Source: Pseudomonadales bacterium
Lineage (GTDB): Bacteria; Pseudomonadota; Gammaproteobacteria; Pseudomonadales; Pseudohongiellaceae
NCBI GenBank assembly: GCA_023268635.1
Contig: JALQUB010000043.1
Coordinates: 1-33,393 of the forward strand
Reading direction: 5' to 3'
DNA: 33,393 bases
The position numbers were made by a program, and so were the translations under genes. Positions 1-8,855 of this stretch are shown here, one piece after another; within the stretch, counting starts at the first letter, position 1; each line of letters begins with the position of its first letter. Below the pieces are notes generated by a model. That model searched no databases. It had not been told where the DNA came from and saw only the letters and a program-made list of their open reading frames with translations.

Positions 1-341
1 CAGACTACAGCGATCAATTCGAAGAACTCGGCTACGGCGTCGCCACGATAACTTATGACTCCGTAGAATTATTAAAAACCGTCGAAGAAGATGAAGGGAT
101 AGATTTCGCCCTGCTCCACGATGACGAGGTGCGAGTCGTCAACGCTTTCGGCATCCGTAACTTGGATTACGAACCCGGCCATAGAGCGTACGGTATTCCC
201 TATCCCGGTATTCTCATTATCAATGCCGAGGGGCTTATCATGGGAAAATTTGCAGAGGAAGATTACCGCGAAAGACCTGCCTTAGACGCAGTTCTTGAAG
301 CTGCTAAAGCCGCGTTAAGTTCGAATGAGCGCACTGACTAA
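1..341 (+). CDS. Peroxiredoxin-like (AhpC/TSA) protein, C-terminal part
   Basis: The reading frame is open from base 3 to the stop at 339-341, so the gene starts upstream of the window; a GTG at 129 is internal. About 112 residues are visible. The stretch GHRAYGIPYPGILIINAEG, followed by KFAEEDYRERP, is typical of the C-terminal half of AhpC/TSA redoxin proteins: the cis-proline strand (YPG) followed by the beta strand and last helix of a thioredoxin fold. The peroxidatic Cys-containing half lies outside the window, so it cannot be judged whether the protein is an active peroxidase or a thioredoxin-like relative. The next gene begins 10 bases downstream on the same strand, so the two may be co-transcribed. 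Confidence 0.8.
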   Translation, partial: DYSDQFEELGYGVATITYDSVELLKTVEEDEGIDFALLHDDEVRVVNAFGIRNLDYEPGHRAYGIPYPGILIINAEGLIMGKFAEEDYRERPALDAVLEAAKAALSSNERTD

Positions 342-351
342 AGGGGGAATC

Positions 352-819
352 ATGTCTCAAATAAGAGCACTAATAATACTAACCGTTTTCTTATTCACAT
401 CGCAGCTAGGGGCCGCCGACGCCATGGATAATAAAAATAGCGAGACCATAATTCGAGAATTCATTGGTGCGTGGTCGAATCTCGATGCGAAAGAGTTAGC
501 CAATTATTTCGCAGAAGACGGGACTTATCATAATATCCCCTCTTCCGCCGTGAGCGGCAGGGATAATATCGAGAAGTTTATCTCTGGATTCATCGCACCC
601 TGGGAAAGCACAGAGTGGGAAATCGTCAGTCTGATAGCGGATGGCGATGTGGTCATGGTGGAGCGCGTCGACAAAACTACCGTCGCGGGTAAGCCTGTGC
701 ATTTACCTTGCTTCGGTTATTTCAAGCTCGAAAACGGCAAGATAAAGATGTGGCGCGATTATTTTGATCTCTCCACTTATACTACGGCGCTCAAAGAGGC
801 ACTCGCTAGCGCAGGCTAG
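352..819 (+). CDS. Exported limonene-1,2-epoxide hydrolase-like (SnoaL/NTF2 fold) protein
   Basis: A 155-residue protein. I chose ATG 352 because AGGGGG lies at 342-347; an upstream in-frame ATG at 325 would overlap the previous gene. Residues 1 to about 24 form a Sec signal peptide (hydrophobic LIILTVFLF, then QLGAADA). The rest matches the limonene-1,2-epoxide hydrolase branch of the NTF2/SnoaL superfamily. The expected catalytic set is visible: Y59 and N61 in TYHN, R105 and D107 in ERVD, and D136 in WRDYFD. In that family, the Asp-Arg-Asp triad activates water to open an epoxide directly. An exported member is unusual. The natural substrate is unknown, and a non-enzymatic SnoaL-like role remains possible. 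Confidence 0.75.
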   Translation: MSQIRALIILTVFLFTSQLGAADAMDNKNSETIIREFIGAWSNLDAKELANYFAEDGTYHNIPSSAVSGRDNIEKFISGFIAPWESTEWEIVSLIADGDVVMVERVDKTTVAGKPVHLPCFGYFKLENGKIKMWRDYFDLSTYTTALKEALASAG

Positions 820-879
820 GCAAGACCCAGAGCTCCTTACTTAATTTAACCCGATAAGCATTATCTTCGGAGTCTTTCA

Positions 880-3132
880 TTGTTTAGAAAAACACTCGCC
901 CTAGCAGGCTGCTTCGCTTGCGTAGCTTCCTTTGGCTCAGAAAACACCTCTCCAACTAACTCTCTTGCGAACTACGACATCCCTCGCATCAATAGTTCTC
1001 CGCGCATCGACGGCAACATCGATGAGAATGAGTGGTCGTCCGCCAAACGCGTTCGACTCGATATTGAAACTCAACCTGCAGAAAATATTCGCACGGATGT
1101 GACGGCTGATGCCTTCATCATGGAAGACGGCGACACGCTCTACGTGGCTTTCATTGCGAAAGATCCCGATGTCTCACAGATTCGTGCTTTTTACAGCGAC
1201 CGCGACCGCCTCTGGGACGACGACCACATCGGGATCGTTCTCGACACGTTCAACGATGAACGACGTGCTTACGAATTTTGGGTGAATCCCCTCGGTGTGC
1301 AGGCCGATAGCATTTTCGATGACGTGAATCGTCGAGGCGATGACTCCTGGAATGCCATTTGGGACAGTGCGGGTCAAATTACCCCCGACGGCTACCGCGT
1401 TGAGATGGCAATACCGCTCAAGCAGCTCCGATTTTCACCGAGCGATGATTCACAAATCTGGGGTGTCGATTTCGTGCGTCAATTCCCGCGCGACCGAGAG
1501 AATCGCATCTCCAATAATCCCATCGATCGAGACATTTCCTGTTACTTGTGCCAGCTCCGAAAACTCGAAGGCATGTCGAATCTCGAAGCGAGCCGCAATC
1601 TCGAAATCATACCCACGCTAACGACAACTTCAGTCCAGAGCCGAAGCCGAAATTTAGGTGCGTGGGATAAGCCGGGCATCGATCCCGACGCGGGCGTTGA
1701 CGTTCGTTGGGGAATTACCCAAGACCTCTACCTGAATGCCACACTCAATCCTGATTTCTCTCAAGTGGAGGCTGACACTCCACAACTAGACATTAACAAC
1801 ACCTTCAGTCTGTTCTTTCCCGAACGCCGTACCTTCTTCTTAGACGGCGCCGACTATTTCGACACGTTTCAAAATCTCGTCTACACACGCAACATCGCCG
1901 ATCCAGACTATGGCTTGAAGTTGACTGGCAAGAGTGGGCGGCACACCTACGGCGTACTCGCCTCGAACGATCTTTCTACTAGCTTCATCATGCCACGCGC
2001 TCTTGGCTCGAGTATTACAAGTCTCAGCGACGCTGAATCTGCTGCAGTGGAGAGTGATGTCAGTATCGCTCGCTATCGAATGGACATATTCGACAATTCA
2101 ACAATCGGGGCAGTCTTCACCGATCGTCGTGCTGACACTGTAGGTTATAGCAATAGCGTCGCAAGCATCGATGCAGTATTGCGCCCGACAAATAGCGATT
2201 CAATCACCGTGCAAGGCGTATATTCTCAGTCTGACAACCCACTGCAGATTCAAGAAAAATTTAATCAACAGCAGGAAACTTCCGGCAACAGCTTACGAAT
2301 TGAATATCGTCACGACGACGCCGAATGGGATTGGCGTGTTGGATACGACGACATCGGGAGAGACTTCCGAGCGGACCTCGGTTTCGTTAATCGTTCCGAC
2401 TATAAGTATTTTGTCACCACTGTCGGTCGCACTTGGCGCGCCGACGGCGATAGTTTTTTCAGCCGCATCCGATTCGCGGCGGACTATGATCGCACCGAAG
2501 ATCAAGCGGGCTTGGAACTCGAAGAAGAGCTCGAATTTTTTATCAATATGAACGGCCCCGCTCAATCCTACTTAAACGGCTTATTCGGTGGCAGCAAGAC
2601 CTATTGGAACGGAAAGTATTTCGACGAGCAATTCAATCAGCTTTCGGTCGGCTTTTCGCCCACGCCCAATCTCGGGCTAGGCGCGACACTCCGTATCGAG
2701 GACGTGGTTGATTTCGCGAATACGCGCTTAGGACGTTCGAACCGACTTTCGCCTTTCGTCCGATTACAATTAGGACGGCATTTACAATTCAATCTCAGCC
2801 ACACCCTGCAACAATTCAATGTAGACGGTGGCCGCTTATTCACCGCCAACCTAAGCGACTTACGCACAACCTACCAATTCACGGCAAAGAGCTTCTTGCG
2901 TTTCACGCTACAATACAACGATCGCGAACGAGATGAGGCGCTCTATTTAAATCCAGTGCAAGCACGTAGCAAAGACCTCACCGCACAGCTGCTTTATAGC
3001 TATCGCTTCACTGCGGCGACGCGGTTCTTCATCGGCTACTCAGATGCTAGTTTTCAAGATGACCGCTACGAGTCGCTCGAGCCAATTGGGCGTAGTTTTT
3101 TCGCTAAGTTCACTTACGCGTGGCAGCCTTAG
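880..3132 (+). CDS. CBM9-like / DUF5916 outer-membrane protein
   Basis: A 750-residue protein starting at TTG 880, supported by GGAG at 869-872. An N-terminal signal peptide covers about residues 1-20. Residues of roughly 35-215 form a CBM9-like beta-sandwich domain that opens with SPRIDGNIDENEW. This is followed by a long DUF5916 region carrying the family hallmark NPDFSQVEAD, then FFPERRTFFLDGADYF. The rest is rich in alternating hydrophobic and aromatic strands and ends in FAKFTYAWQP, as expected for an outer-membrane beta-barrel. Proteins of this architecture are common in marine Gammaproteobacteria and Bacteroidetes, but their function is not established; carbohydrate or peptide handling is only a guess. 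The gene stands 60 bases after the preceding one and 87 before gcvT. Confidence 0.85.
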   Translation: MFRKTLALAGCFACVASFGSENTSPTNSLANYDIPRINSSPRIDGNIDENEWSSAKRVRLDIETQPAENIRTDVTADAFIMEDGDTLYVAFIAKDPDVSQIRAFYSDRDRLWDDDHIGIVLDTFNDERRAYEFWVNPLGVQADSIFDDVNRRGDDSWNAIWDSAGQITPDGYRVEMAIPLKQLRFSPSDDSQIWGVDFVRQFPRDRENRISNNPIDRDISCYLCQLRKLEGMSNLEASRNLEIIPTLTTTSVQSRSRNLGAWDKPGIDPDAGVDVRWGITQDLYLNATLNPDFSQVEADTPQLDINNTFSLFFPERRTFFLDGADYFDTFQNLVYTRNIADPDYGLKLTGKSGRHTYGVLASNDLSTSFIMPRALGSSITSLSDAESAAVESDVSIARYRMDIFDNSTIGAVFTDRRADTVGYSNSVASIDAVLRPTNSDSITVQGVYSQSDNPLQIQEKFNQQQETSGNSLRIEYRHDDAEWDWRVGYDDIGRDFRADLGFVNRSDYKYFVTTVGRTWRADGDSFFSRIRFAADYDRTEDQAGLELEEELEFFINMNGPAQSYLNGLFGGSKTYWNGKYFDEQFNQLSVGFSPTPNLGLGATLRIEDVVDFANTRLGRSNRLSPFVRLQLGRHLQFNLSHTLQQFNVDGGRLFTANLSDLRTTYQFTAKSFLRFTLQYNDRERDEALYLNPVQARSKDLTAQLLYSYRFTAATRFFIGYSDASFQDDRYESLEPIGRSFFAKFTYAWQP

Positions 3133-3219
3133 CGGAAGAACTTTGCTGACTAATGAGGACAACTATGGCTATTCGCGCGATAATTGTCCTTCCGATTCAA
3201 AAGACCAGTGGGCAAACAC

Positions 3220-4344
3220 ATGACAAATCGCACCTCTCTCTTCCAGAACCATCTCGACGCCGGCGCCAAGATGGTCGATTTCTCCGGTTGGGAGATGCCC
3301 ATCAACTACGGTTCACAGATCGAAGAACACAAGCAAGTGCGTACCGCTGCGGGTGTATTCGACGTCTCCCACATGACCGTCATAGATGTGTCGGGCAGCG
3401 ATGCGGAAGCCTATCTTCAGCACTTACTCGCCAATGACGTCGCTCGACTCGATGAACTCGGTCGCGCACTGTATAGCGGAATGCTCAATGAAGACGGGGG
3501 CGTTATCGACGACCTTATCGTCTATCGCATGAGCTTCGGCTTCCGAGTCGTAGTGAACTGCGCTACTCGACTGAAGGATTTACGTTGGATGGCCATGCAG
3601 ACCACCGGCTATTCCGTTGCCGTTGAGGAGCGCCCAAAGCTCGGCATCCTCGCCATCCACGGCCCAGAATCCATCGATCGCGTCTGTTCAATACTTAGCG
3701 CTTGCGGACGCGACGCCGAAGCTGAAACGAAGGCTATTCAAGCACTCGGGAACTTCCGCGGTGTCGAACTCGGTGATTGGTTTGTTGCTCGCACGGGTTA
3801 TACCGGCGAGAAAGGTGTCGAGATCATCCTGCCAGAAGAGCAAGCCCCCAAGCTCTGGGATGCGCTCTTGTCCGCCGGCGTTAAACCAATCGGTTTAGGA
3901 GCGCGCGATACGCTTCGGCTAGAGGCGGGTATGAACCTCTATGGCCACGACATGGATGAAACCATCTCCCCACTGTCCGCCAATATGGAATTTTCCGTTG
4001 CCTGGGAGCCCGTCACGCGCGACTTCATCGGCCGCGCGGCTCTTATGGCGCAGCGTATCGAGCAAGAGGAGGGACGCCTGCCCATACTCACCGGAATTGT
4101 GCTCGAGCAGCGAGGCGTCTTGCGTGAAGGCCATCAGCTGAGCTGTCGATCAGCCGACGGCACCGAGCTGGATGCCGGAGTGATTACCAGCGGCACATTC
4201 TCACCCACTCTGAAGCATTCAATAGCCCTCGCGCGAGTTCCGAGCAACACCGCCAGTTGCGACGTAGACCTCCGAGGCACTGCGACACCGGTGCGCTTAG
4301 TAAAGCCTAATTTCGTACGCTTCGGCAAAAAAGTCTTCGAATAA
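3220..4344 (+). CDS. gcvT: Glycine cleavage system T protein (aminomethyltransferase)
   Basis: GcvT takes the aminomethyl group from lipoyl-GcvH and transfers the methylene to tetrahydrofolate, releasing ammonia. It is cytoplasmic. The product is 374 residues, close to E. coli GcvT (364). I chose ATG 3220 because the product then starts MTNRTSLFQNHL, which aligns with the family start; the frame is open to a TTG at 3184. Visible motifs are MVDFSGWEMPINYGSQ near residues 18-33, the folate-site segment NEDGGVIDDLIVY at 90-102, RTGYTGEKGVEI in the middle, and GLGARDTLRLEAGMNLYGHD. No strong ribosome binding site precedes 3220. A GAGGA with ATG 3165 exists upstream but opens another frame. gcvH and gcvP follow. 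Confidence 0.95.
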   Translation: MTNRTSLFQNHLDAGAKMVDFSGWEMPINYGSQIEEHKQVRTAAGVFDVSHMTVIDVSGSDAEAYLQHLLANDVARLDELGRALYSGMLNEDGGVIDDLIVYRMSFGFRVVVNCATRLKDLRWMAMQTTGYSVAVEERPKLGILAIHGPESIDRVCSILSACGRDAEAETKAIQALGNFRGVELGDWFVARTGYTGEKGVEIILPEEQAPKLWDALLSAGVKPIGLGARDTLRLEAGMNLYGHDMDETISPLSANMEFSVAWEPVTRDFIGRAALMAQRIEQEEGRLPILTGIVLEQRGVLREGHQLSCRSADGTELDAGVITSGTFSPTLKHSIALARVPSNTASCDVDLRGTATPVRLVKPNFVRFGKKVFE

Positions 4345-4509
4345 GCTCAGCCAGACGCGAGTGAAAGTTTTTGTCGAATAAACCGCATTTTTTGCGCGAC
4401 CTGAACCACTGCTTTCCGGTAAAATGGCCTGTGTTCGATCCTGCTCAATGAGCCAGGGTCAAAGGCATAAATTACCGAGGCTCGAATCGACGCGCCCAAG
4501 GATACTAAA

Positions 4510-4899
4510 GTGAGCACTATCCCAGACAATTGTAAATTCGCCTCCTCACACGAATGGGTGCGACTCGAAGAAGATGGCACTGCGACTGTTGGCATCAGCG
4601 ATCATGCACAAGACGCCCTAGGCGACATCGTCTTCGTCGACCTGCCCGAAGTTGGCGCAACGGTACATGCGAAGGATGAAGTGGCCGTCGTTGAGTCTGT
4701 TAAGGCGGCTTCCGACGTCTACAGCCCGGTATCCGGCGAGATCATCGAGATTAACGAAGCGCTGCTCGACGCTCCCGAAACAGTTAACTCAGTACCCTAC
4801 GACGGTGGCTGGTTCTTCAAGATCCAACTCGAAGACGCATCTGAGCTAGATGAGCTGTTAGACGCAGATGCCTACGCCGAGCTCTGCGAAGACGAATAA
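4510..4899 (+). CDS. gcvH: Glycine cleavage system H protein (lipoyl carrier)
   Basis: GcvH is the small shuttle protein that carries the aminomethyl intermediate on a lipoyl arm between GcvP, GcvT and lipoamide dehydrogenase. The product is 129 residues, the normal size. It starts at GTG 4510 with AAGGA at 4496-4503 about seven bases before it. The family signature is complete: [20 protein letters not shown] near the N-terminus and the lipoylation site [17 protein letters not shown], with K65 as the modified lysine. It lies between gcvT and gcvP with gaps of 165 and 117 bases. No separate gene for lipoamide dehydrogenase (L protein) is in the window. Confidence 0.96.
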   Translation: MSTIPDNCKFASSHEWVRLEEDGTATVGISDHAQDALGDIVFVDLPEVGATVHAKDEVAVVESVKAASDVYSPVSGEIIEINEALLDAPETVNSVPYDGGWFFKIQLEDASELDELLDADAYAELCEDE

Positions 4900-4962
4900 G
4901 CGACTCGACGTACGTTGATCGAAGCGAGATCAATGTTACGCCTACAAAGCGAATACTCTGTT

Positions 4963-4995
4963 GAGGCCGATGCGGTTTACTCCCCATTCGGCCTC
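4963..4995 (+). promoter_or_regulatory. Stem-loop in the gcvH-gcvP gap
   Basis: GAGGCCGA at 4963-4970 and TCGGCCTC at 4988-4995 form a perfect 8-bp stem around a 17-base loop. The right arm ends 21 bases before the gcvP start codon and 11 before its ribosome binding site (AAAGG, 5007-5011). No run of T follows, so it does not look like an intrinsic terminator. It could adjust mRNA stability or gcvP translation, or be a chance palindrome. Confidence 0.35.
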
Positions 4996-5016
4996 GCTCA
5001 TTTCTGAAAGGTAAGT

Positions 5017-7992
5017 ATGGCAATGCAAACTCCAGCCAGCTCGAAGCAAAACTCCACTTCGGTCAATAATGAACCTGCGCCTCTAAACTCGCTGCAAAAC
5101 CACGACGAGTTTATCGGTCGTCATCTTGGGCCAGACGCCGTTCAGATTAGTGAGATGCTCGATGCACTGGAGGTAGAATCTCTCGATGCGCTCATAGACC
5201 AGACCGTACCCGCGGCGATCGCACTGCAGGAACCGGTCGACCTTGGTGGCGCAATGACCGAGTCCGATGCACTAGCCAAATTGCGCGCCTTGGCGAATAA
5301 GAACGAGCTTCGCAAGTCATTTATTGGCTTAGGCTATTACGACACACACACGCCGAACGTCATCATCCGCAACGTGCTCGAAAACCCGAGCTGGTACACC
5401 GCTTACACCCCCTATCAGCCAGAGATTTCCCAGGGGCGGCTCGAATGCTTGCTCAACTTCCAGCAAATGGTGCTCGATCTCACCGCCATGGATCTCGCCA
5501 ATGCCTCGCTACTAGACGAGGCTACTGCCGCTGCGGAGGCGATGGCGCTCGCCAAGCGCGTGAGTAAGAACCGCAAAGCGAATGCATTTTTCGTCGATTC
5601 CCAATGCTTCCCTCAGACCATCGACGTCATCAAGACGCGTGCGGAATGCTTCGGTTATGACCTCATCATCGGTGACCCGAATGAACTTGGTGGAGAGATC
5701 GACACTGCGGCATTATTCGGCGGATTATTCCAATACCCCGCCATGGACGGAGAGATCCGAGACCTCGCCACGTACATAGATGCCCTCCATGCGCAGGGCG
5801 CCATCGCTGTGGCTGCCGCGGACATCATGAGCCTCACGCTCATCAAGCCCCCCGGCGAGATGGGTGCCGATGTAGTAGTCGGCACAACACAGCGCTTCGG
5901 GGTGCCTATGGGCTATGGCGGACCGCATGCCGCTTATTTCGCCACCAAGGACGAATACAAGCGAGCAGTCCCCGGTCGCATCATCGGCGTATCAGTAGAC
6001 GCGCGTGGCCGTCAGGCATTTCGTATGGCTCTGCAGACGCGTGAGCAACACATCCGACGTGAGAAGGCTAACAGCAACATCTGTACGGCGCAGGTGCTGC
6101 TTGCCAATATCTCAGCGATGTATGCCATGTATCACGGACCAGAAGGCCTCCGAGCTATTGCCCAGCGCATCAACCGTCTCACCCACATCCTGGCGCAGGG
6201 GCTGAAATCTCAACGAATGGCTGTCAAAAATAGCCACTTCTTCGACACGATCACCTTCGCCGTCGACACCGAGCAAGCGGCCGCAATTACAGCCCGCGCA
6301 GATGCTGCCGGCGTAAATTTACGCTGCGACAGGCTCGCGAGCGACAGCGAAATCAGCATTAGTCTTGACGAATGCACCAGCGCCGCCGACGTCGAAACAC
6401 TGTGGCAAGTCTTGTTCGGCGATATGGCTTCCGAACTCTCTGTCGATGCCATCGATGCCGTGATCGTCGCGGGCAAATTGCCACCGGTTATTCCGGCCGA
6501 ACTCGGCCGCAACTCCGCGTACCTCACGCATGCGATTTTTAATAAATACCATAGCGAAACGGAGATGATGCGTTATCTCAAACGCCTCGAAGACAAAGAC
6601 ATTTCTCTCTCGCATTCCATGATCCCACTCGGCTCTTGCACGATGAAGCTCAACGCCGCTGCGGAAATGATGCCAATCACCTGGCCTGAATTTTCGAAAC
6701 CACATCCCTTCACGCCAGTTGAGCAGATGAGCGGTTACATCGAGATGATTACGCAACTCGAGACGATGCTCGCGGCGGTGACGGGCTTCGATGCGGTGAG
6801 CATGCAGCCCAACTCCGGCGCACAAGGTGAATACGCAGGCCTGCTCGCAATCCGCAAATATCATCAGAGCCGCGGTGAGTCGCAACGCAATGTCTGCCTC
6901 ATCCCCACCTCGGCTCATGGGACCAATCCTGCCAGCGCCCAAATGATTGGCATGAAAGTGGTGTTGGTCGCTTGTGACAACGAAGGCAATATCGACATCG
7001 CGGATTTACAGGCTAAGGCCGAGACGAATCGAGAGTCACTCGCCGCACTGATGATCACCTATCCCTCTACCCATGGTGTGTACGAAGAAGGTGTGAAACA
7101 GGCTTGCCAGATTGTTCATGACAACGGCGGGCAGGTGTATATGGATGGCGCCAATCTCAACGCCCAAGTTGGCCTCGCCAAACCTGCAGAGATCGGTGCT
7201 GACGTGTCACACATGAACTTGCACAAGACTTTCTGTATTCCGCACGGCGGCGGCGGTCCGGGGATGGGCCCTATCGGCATCAAAGCGCATCTCGCACCGC
7301 ATGTGTCGAATCATTCCATGATCAAGCTCGCTGGCCCAAATGCCAACAATGGAGCCGTGTCGGCTGCTCCTTGGGGTAGTTCGAGTATTCTCCCCATTTC
7401 TTGGATGTATATCGCAATGATGGGCGCGGAAGGCCTACGCAAGGCAACCCAAGTGGCGATTCTGGGTGCGAACTACATCGCCCATCGCTTGGACGGACAC
7501 TACCCAGTCCTATACACCGGTAAAAATGGCAGAGTTGCACACGAATGCATTATCGACCTCAGGCCACTGAAAGCCGCGTCTGGCATTAGCGAGGAAGATG
7601 TCGCGAAGCGCCTCATGGACTTCGGCTTCCATGCGCCGACGATGTCATTCCCCGTGGCCGGTACGCTCATGATCGAACCGACCGAGAGTGAATCGAAGCA
7701 GGAACTCGATCGCTTCATCGATGCGATGATTGAGATCCGCCGCGAAATCGCCCAAGTCGAATCGGGTGAGCTCGACGCCGAAGACAACCCGCTCAAACAC
7801 GCACCACATACGCTCGCGGATATTATGGATGAGCAGTGGCAGCGAGCTTACAGCAAGCGTCAGGGCGCCTATCCCGGAGTCATGGGCGATCATATGCCTA
7901 ATAAATACTGGCCAAGCGTTAATCGCATCGACAATGTCTACGGCGACCGCAATTTATTCTGCTCATGTCCTAGCATCGAAGATTACGAGTAG
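5017..7992 (+). CDS. gcvP: Glycine dehydrogenase (decarboxylating), fused P protein
   Basis: GcvP is the pyridoxal-phosphate enzyme that decarboxylates glycine and loads the aminomethyl group onto lipoyl-GcvH. The product is 991 residues, the fused P1-P2 form of proteobacteria (E. coli 957). It has an extra N-terminal stretch of roughly 25 low-complexity residues before FIGRHLGPD. The start ATG 5017 follows AAAGG by six bases. Diagnostic segments are [20 protein letters not shown] (N-half), [13 protein letters not shown] at the start of the second half, and [20 protein letters not shown], in which K737 is the Schiff-base lysine; the glycine-rich loop follows it. The gene closes a T-H-P set in one direction. 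Its stop codon overlaps the 3' end of the convergent transposase-like gene by 10 bases. Confidence 0.97.
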   Translation: MAMQTPASSKQNSTSVNNEPAPLNSLQNHDEFIGRHLGPDAVQISEMLDALEVESLDALIDQTVPAAIALQEPVDLGGAMTESDALAKLRALANKNELRKSFIGLGYYDTHTPNVIIRNVLENPSWYTAYTPYQPEISQGRLECLLNFQQMVLDLTAMDLANASLLDEATAAAEAMALAKRVSKNRKANAFFVDSQCFPQTIDVIKTRAECFGYDLIIGDPNELGGEIDTAALFGGLFQYPAMDGEIRDLATYIDALHAQGAIAVAAADIMSLTLIKPPGEMGADVVVGTTQRFGVPMGYGGPHAAYFATKDEYKRAVPGRIIGVSVDARGRQAFRMALQTREQHIRREKANSNICTAQVLLANISAMYAMYHGPEGLRAIAQRINRLTHILAQGLKSQRMAVKNSHFFDTITFAVDTEQAAAITARADAAGVNLRCDRLASDSEISISLDECTSAADVETLWQVLFGDMASELSVDAIDAVIVAGKLPPVIPAELGRNSAYLTHAIFNKYHSETEMMRYLKRLEDKDISLSHSMIPLGSCTMKLNAAAEMMPITWPEFSKPHPFTPVEQMSGYIEMITQLETMLAAVTGFDAVSMQPNSGAQGEYAGLLAIRKYHQSRGESQRNVCLIPTSAHGTNPASAQMIGMKVVLVACDNEGNIDIADLQAKAETNRESLAALMITYPSTHGVYEEGVKQACQIVHDNGGQVYMDGANLNAQVGLAKPAEIGADVSHMNLHKTFCIPHGGGGPGMGPIGIKAHLAPHVSNHSMIKLAGPNANNGAVSAAPWGSSSILPISWMYIAMMGAEGLRKATQVAILGANYIAHRLDGHYPVLYTGKNGRVAHECIIDLRPLKAASGISEEDVAKRLMDFGFHAPTMSFPVAGTLMIEPTESESKQELDRFIDAMIEIRREIAQVESGELDAEDNPLKHAPHTLADIMDEQWQRAYSKRQGAYPGVMGDHMPNKYWPSVNRIDNVYGDRNLFCSCPSIEDYE

Positions 7993-8684
7993 TAGGTTTT
8001 AGCGGAGTGCAGCAAAGGCGAGAGCATCAGTTCGTTCTCGTCTAGCGCCTCTCGCTCATGCAAGGCCGCGTCGAGCATTTTTGCGCACAGGGGATCCTCT
8101 CGCTCTGCAATAAACTCTCGGTAGCGAGCGAGTGAACCCCGTTCGTCAGGCGCGAAACCACGTAAACATTCGTGGCGCACTAATCTGCCCCCAGGCTGCC
8201 CAAACGCATTCGCCGGATAGCTCGACCATTCGCTATCGCCCAACCACCGACTCTCACCCAACTCGAGCGGCCGACGTTCAATCGCTCGATAACAGGCACG
8301 CACCAACTCCTTACCCCTCAATTCACACAGCGCAGATCTTGCGTGCACACAGCGATGCCGTCGCCGAAAGCGCTGATTGAAGTAACGTAAATAGGCTTGC
8401 TGAACCTGCCCCAACAACCGCTCGACAGGCCATCTCGACGGGGCGCTCAATAAGAACTGCGCGTGATTACTGAGCAAAGCGTAGGCGTGTAGTTGAATCG
8501 AATGCCTTTGCAGGGCGTCTAACACACGCGCACGGTAGAAGCGCCTACATGAGTCATCGAATAACTCCACCTTGCAACAAGCCGCATTCACCTCGACAAA
8601 GAACGTCGTTTGCGGCATGCCTCGACGCACCGAAGCCACTGACCCGCTACGACTCGCGAACTTTAGGTTAACTCTACTCGCCAC
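7983..8684 (-). CDS. REP-associated tyrosine transposase (RAYT/Y1_Tnp) relative with altered catalytic residues
   Basis: A 233-residue intact frame from GTG 8684; ATG 8618 is an alternative start but would remove family-like sequence. The order of family landmarks is preserved: GMPQ near residue 22, [17 protein letters not shown] (64-79), [19 protein letters not shown] (91-109), CYRAIERRP (131-139) and [10 protein letters not shown] (153-162). In active relatives the second landmark reads NHVH (the HUH metal site) and the fourth contains YIELNP with the nucleophilic tyrosine. Here the second His is Q76 and the aligned tyrosine appears to be A134; only Y132 is close. The TLWEGR-type segment is also lost. 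The gene is therefore probably a domesticated or decaying copy. No REP hairpins were recognised beside it. Confidence 0.7.
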   Translation of the reverse strand: MASRVNLKFASRSGSVASVRRGMPQTTFFVEVNAACCKVELFDDSCRRFYRARVLDALQRHSIQLHAYALLSNHAQFLLSAPSRWPVERLLGQVQQAYLRYFNQRFRRRHRCVHARSALCELRGKELVRACYRAIERRPLELGESRWLGDSEWSSYPANAFGQPGGRLVRHECLRGFAPDERGSLARYREFIAEREDPLCAKMLDAALHEREALDENELMLSPLLHSAKTYYS

Positions 8685-8787
8685 ACCCCCACCCCACTTT
8701 TAAATTCTGCCATGACTCATCTAACGCATCTTGTTTCATTAAGTATAGAAAGCGATTCTGTCGATGCGAGTTTTAAGACAAGCGGCG

Positions 8788-8793
8788 TATAAT
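8788..8793 (+). promoter_or_regulatory. Candidate -10 box for pepQ
   Basis: A perfect TATAAT lies 58 bases before the pepQ start at 8852. It sits in the gap after the divergent transposase-like gene. No convincing -35 hexamer is seen at the usual distance. Transcription would begin near 8800, just before an AGGAGG at 8803-8808. Confidence 0.4.
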
Positions 8794-8816
8794 GATGCCA
8801 TCAGGAGGTCGCAGAC

Positions 8817-8855
8817 TTGCCGAGCGCCTCACCGGAAAACATTATCGAGCGATGA
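8817..8855 (+). CDS. Possible 12-codon leader ORF overlapping the pepQ start
   Basis: AGGAGG at 8803-8808 is the best ribosome binding site in this leader, but it does not serve an in-frame pepQ start. It sits eight bases before TTG 8817, which opens a 12-codon frame (MPSASPENIIER) whose TGA (8853-8855) overlaps pepQ ATG 8852 as ATGA. This could couple pepQ translation to a leader peptide. No homologue is known to me, and chance is a real alternative. Confidence 0.3.
   Translation: MPSASPENIIER

Noticed and set aside
3133..3219. Glycine riboswitch upstream of gcvT
   Set aside because: The gap is only 87 bases and holds no sign of the GGAGAG or CCGAAGG-type conserved elements; the same is true of the gcvT-gcvH gap (4345-4509).
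3153..3437. A GAGGA-ATG start at 3165 opening a 90-residue ORF across the gcvT start
   Set aside because: Frame differs from gcvT, codes for arginine-rich shadow sequence, and ends inside gcvT. It may be a remnant or chance; gcvT homology fixes the real start at 3220.
6319..6942. 207-residue antisense ORF within gcvP
   Set aside because: It is opposite highly conserved gcvP codons and has Arg/His-rich shadow composition. No ribosome site or family was seen.
8685..8851. REP palindromes beside the transposase-like gene
   Set aside because: No GTAG-headed hairpin or repeated copy was found on either side by eye.
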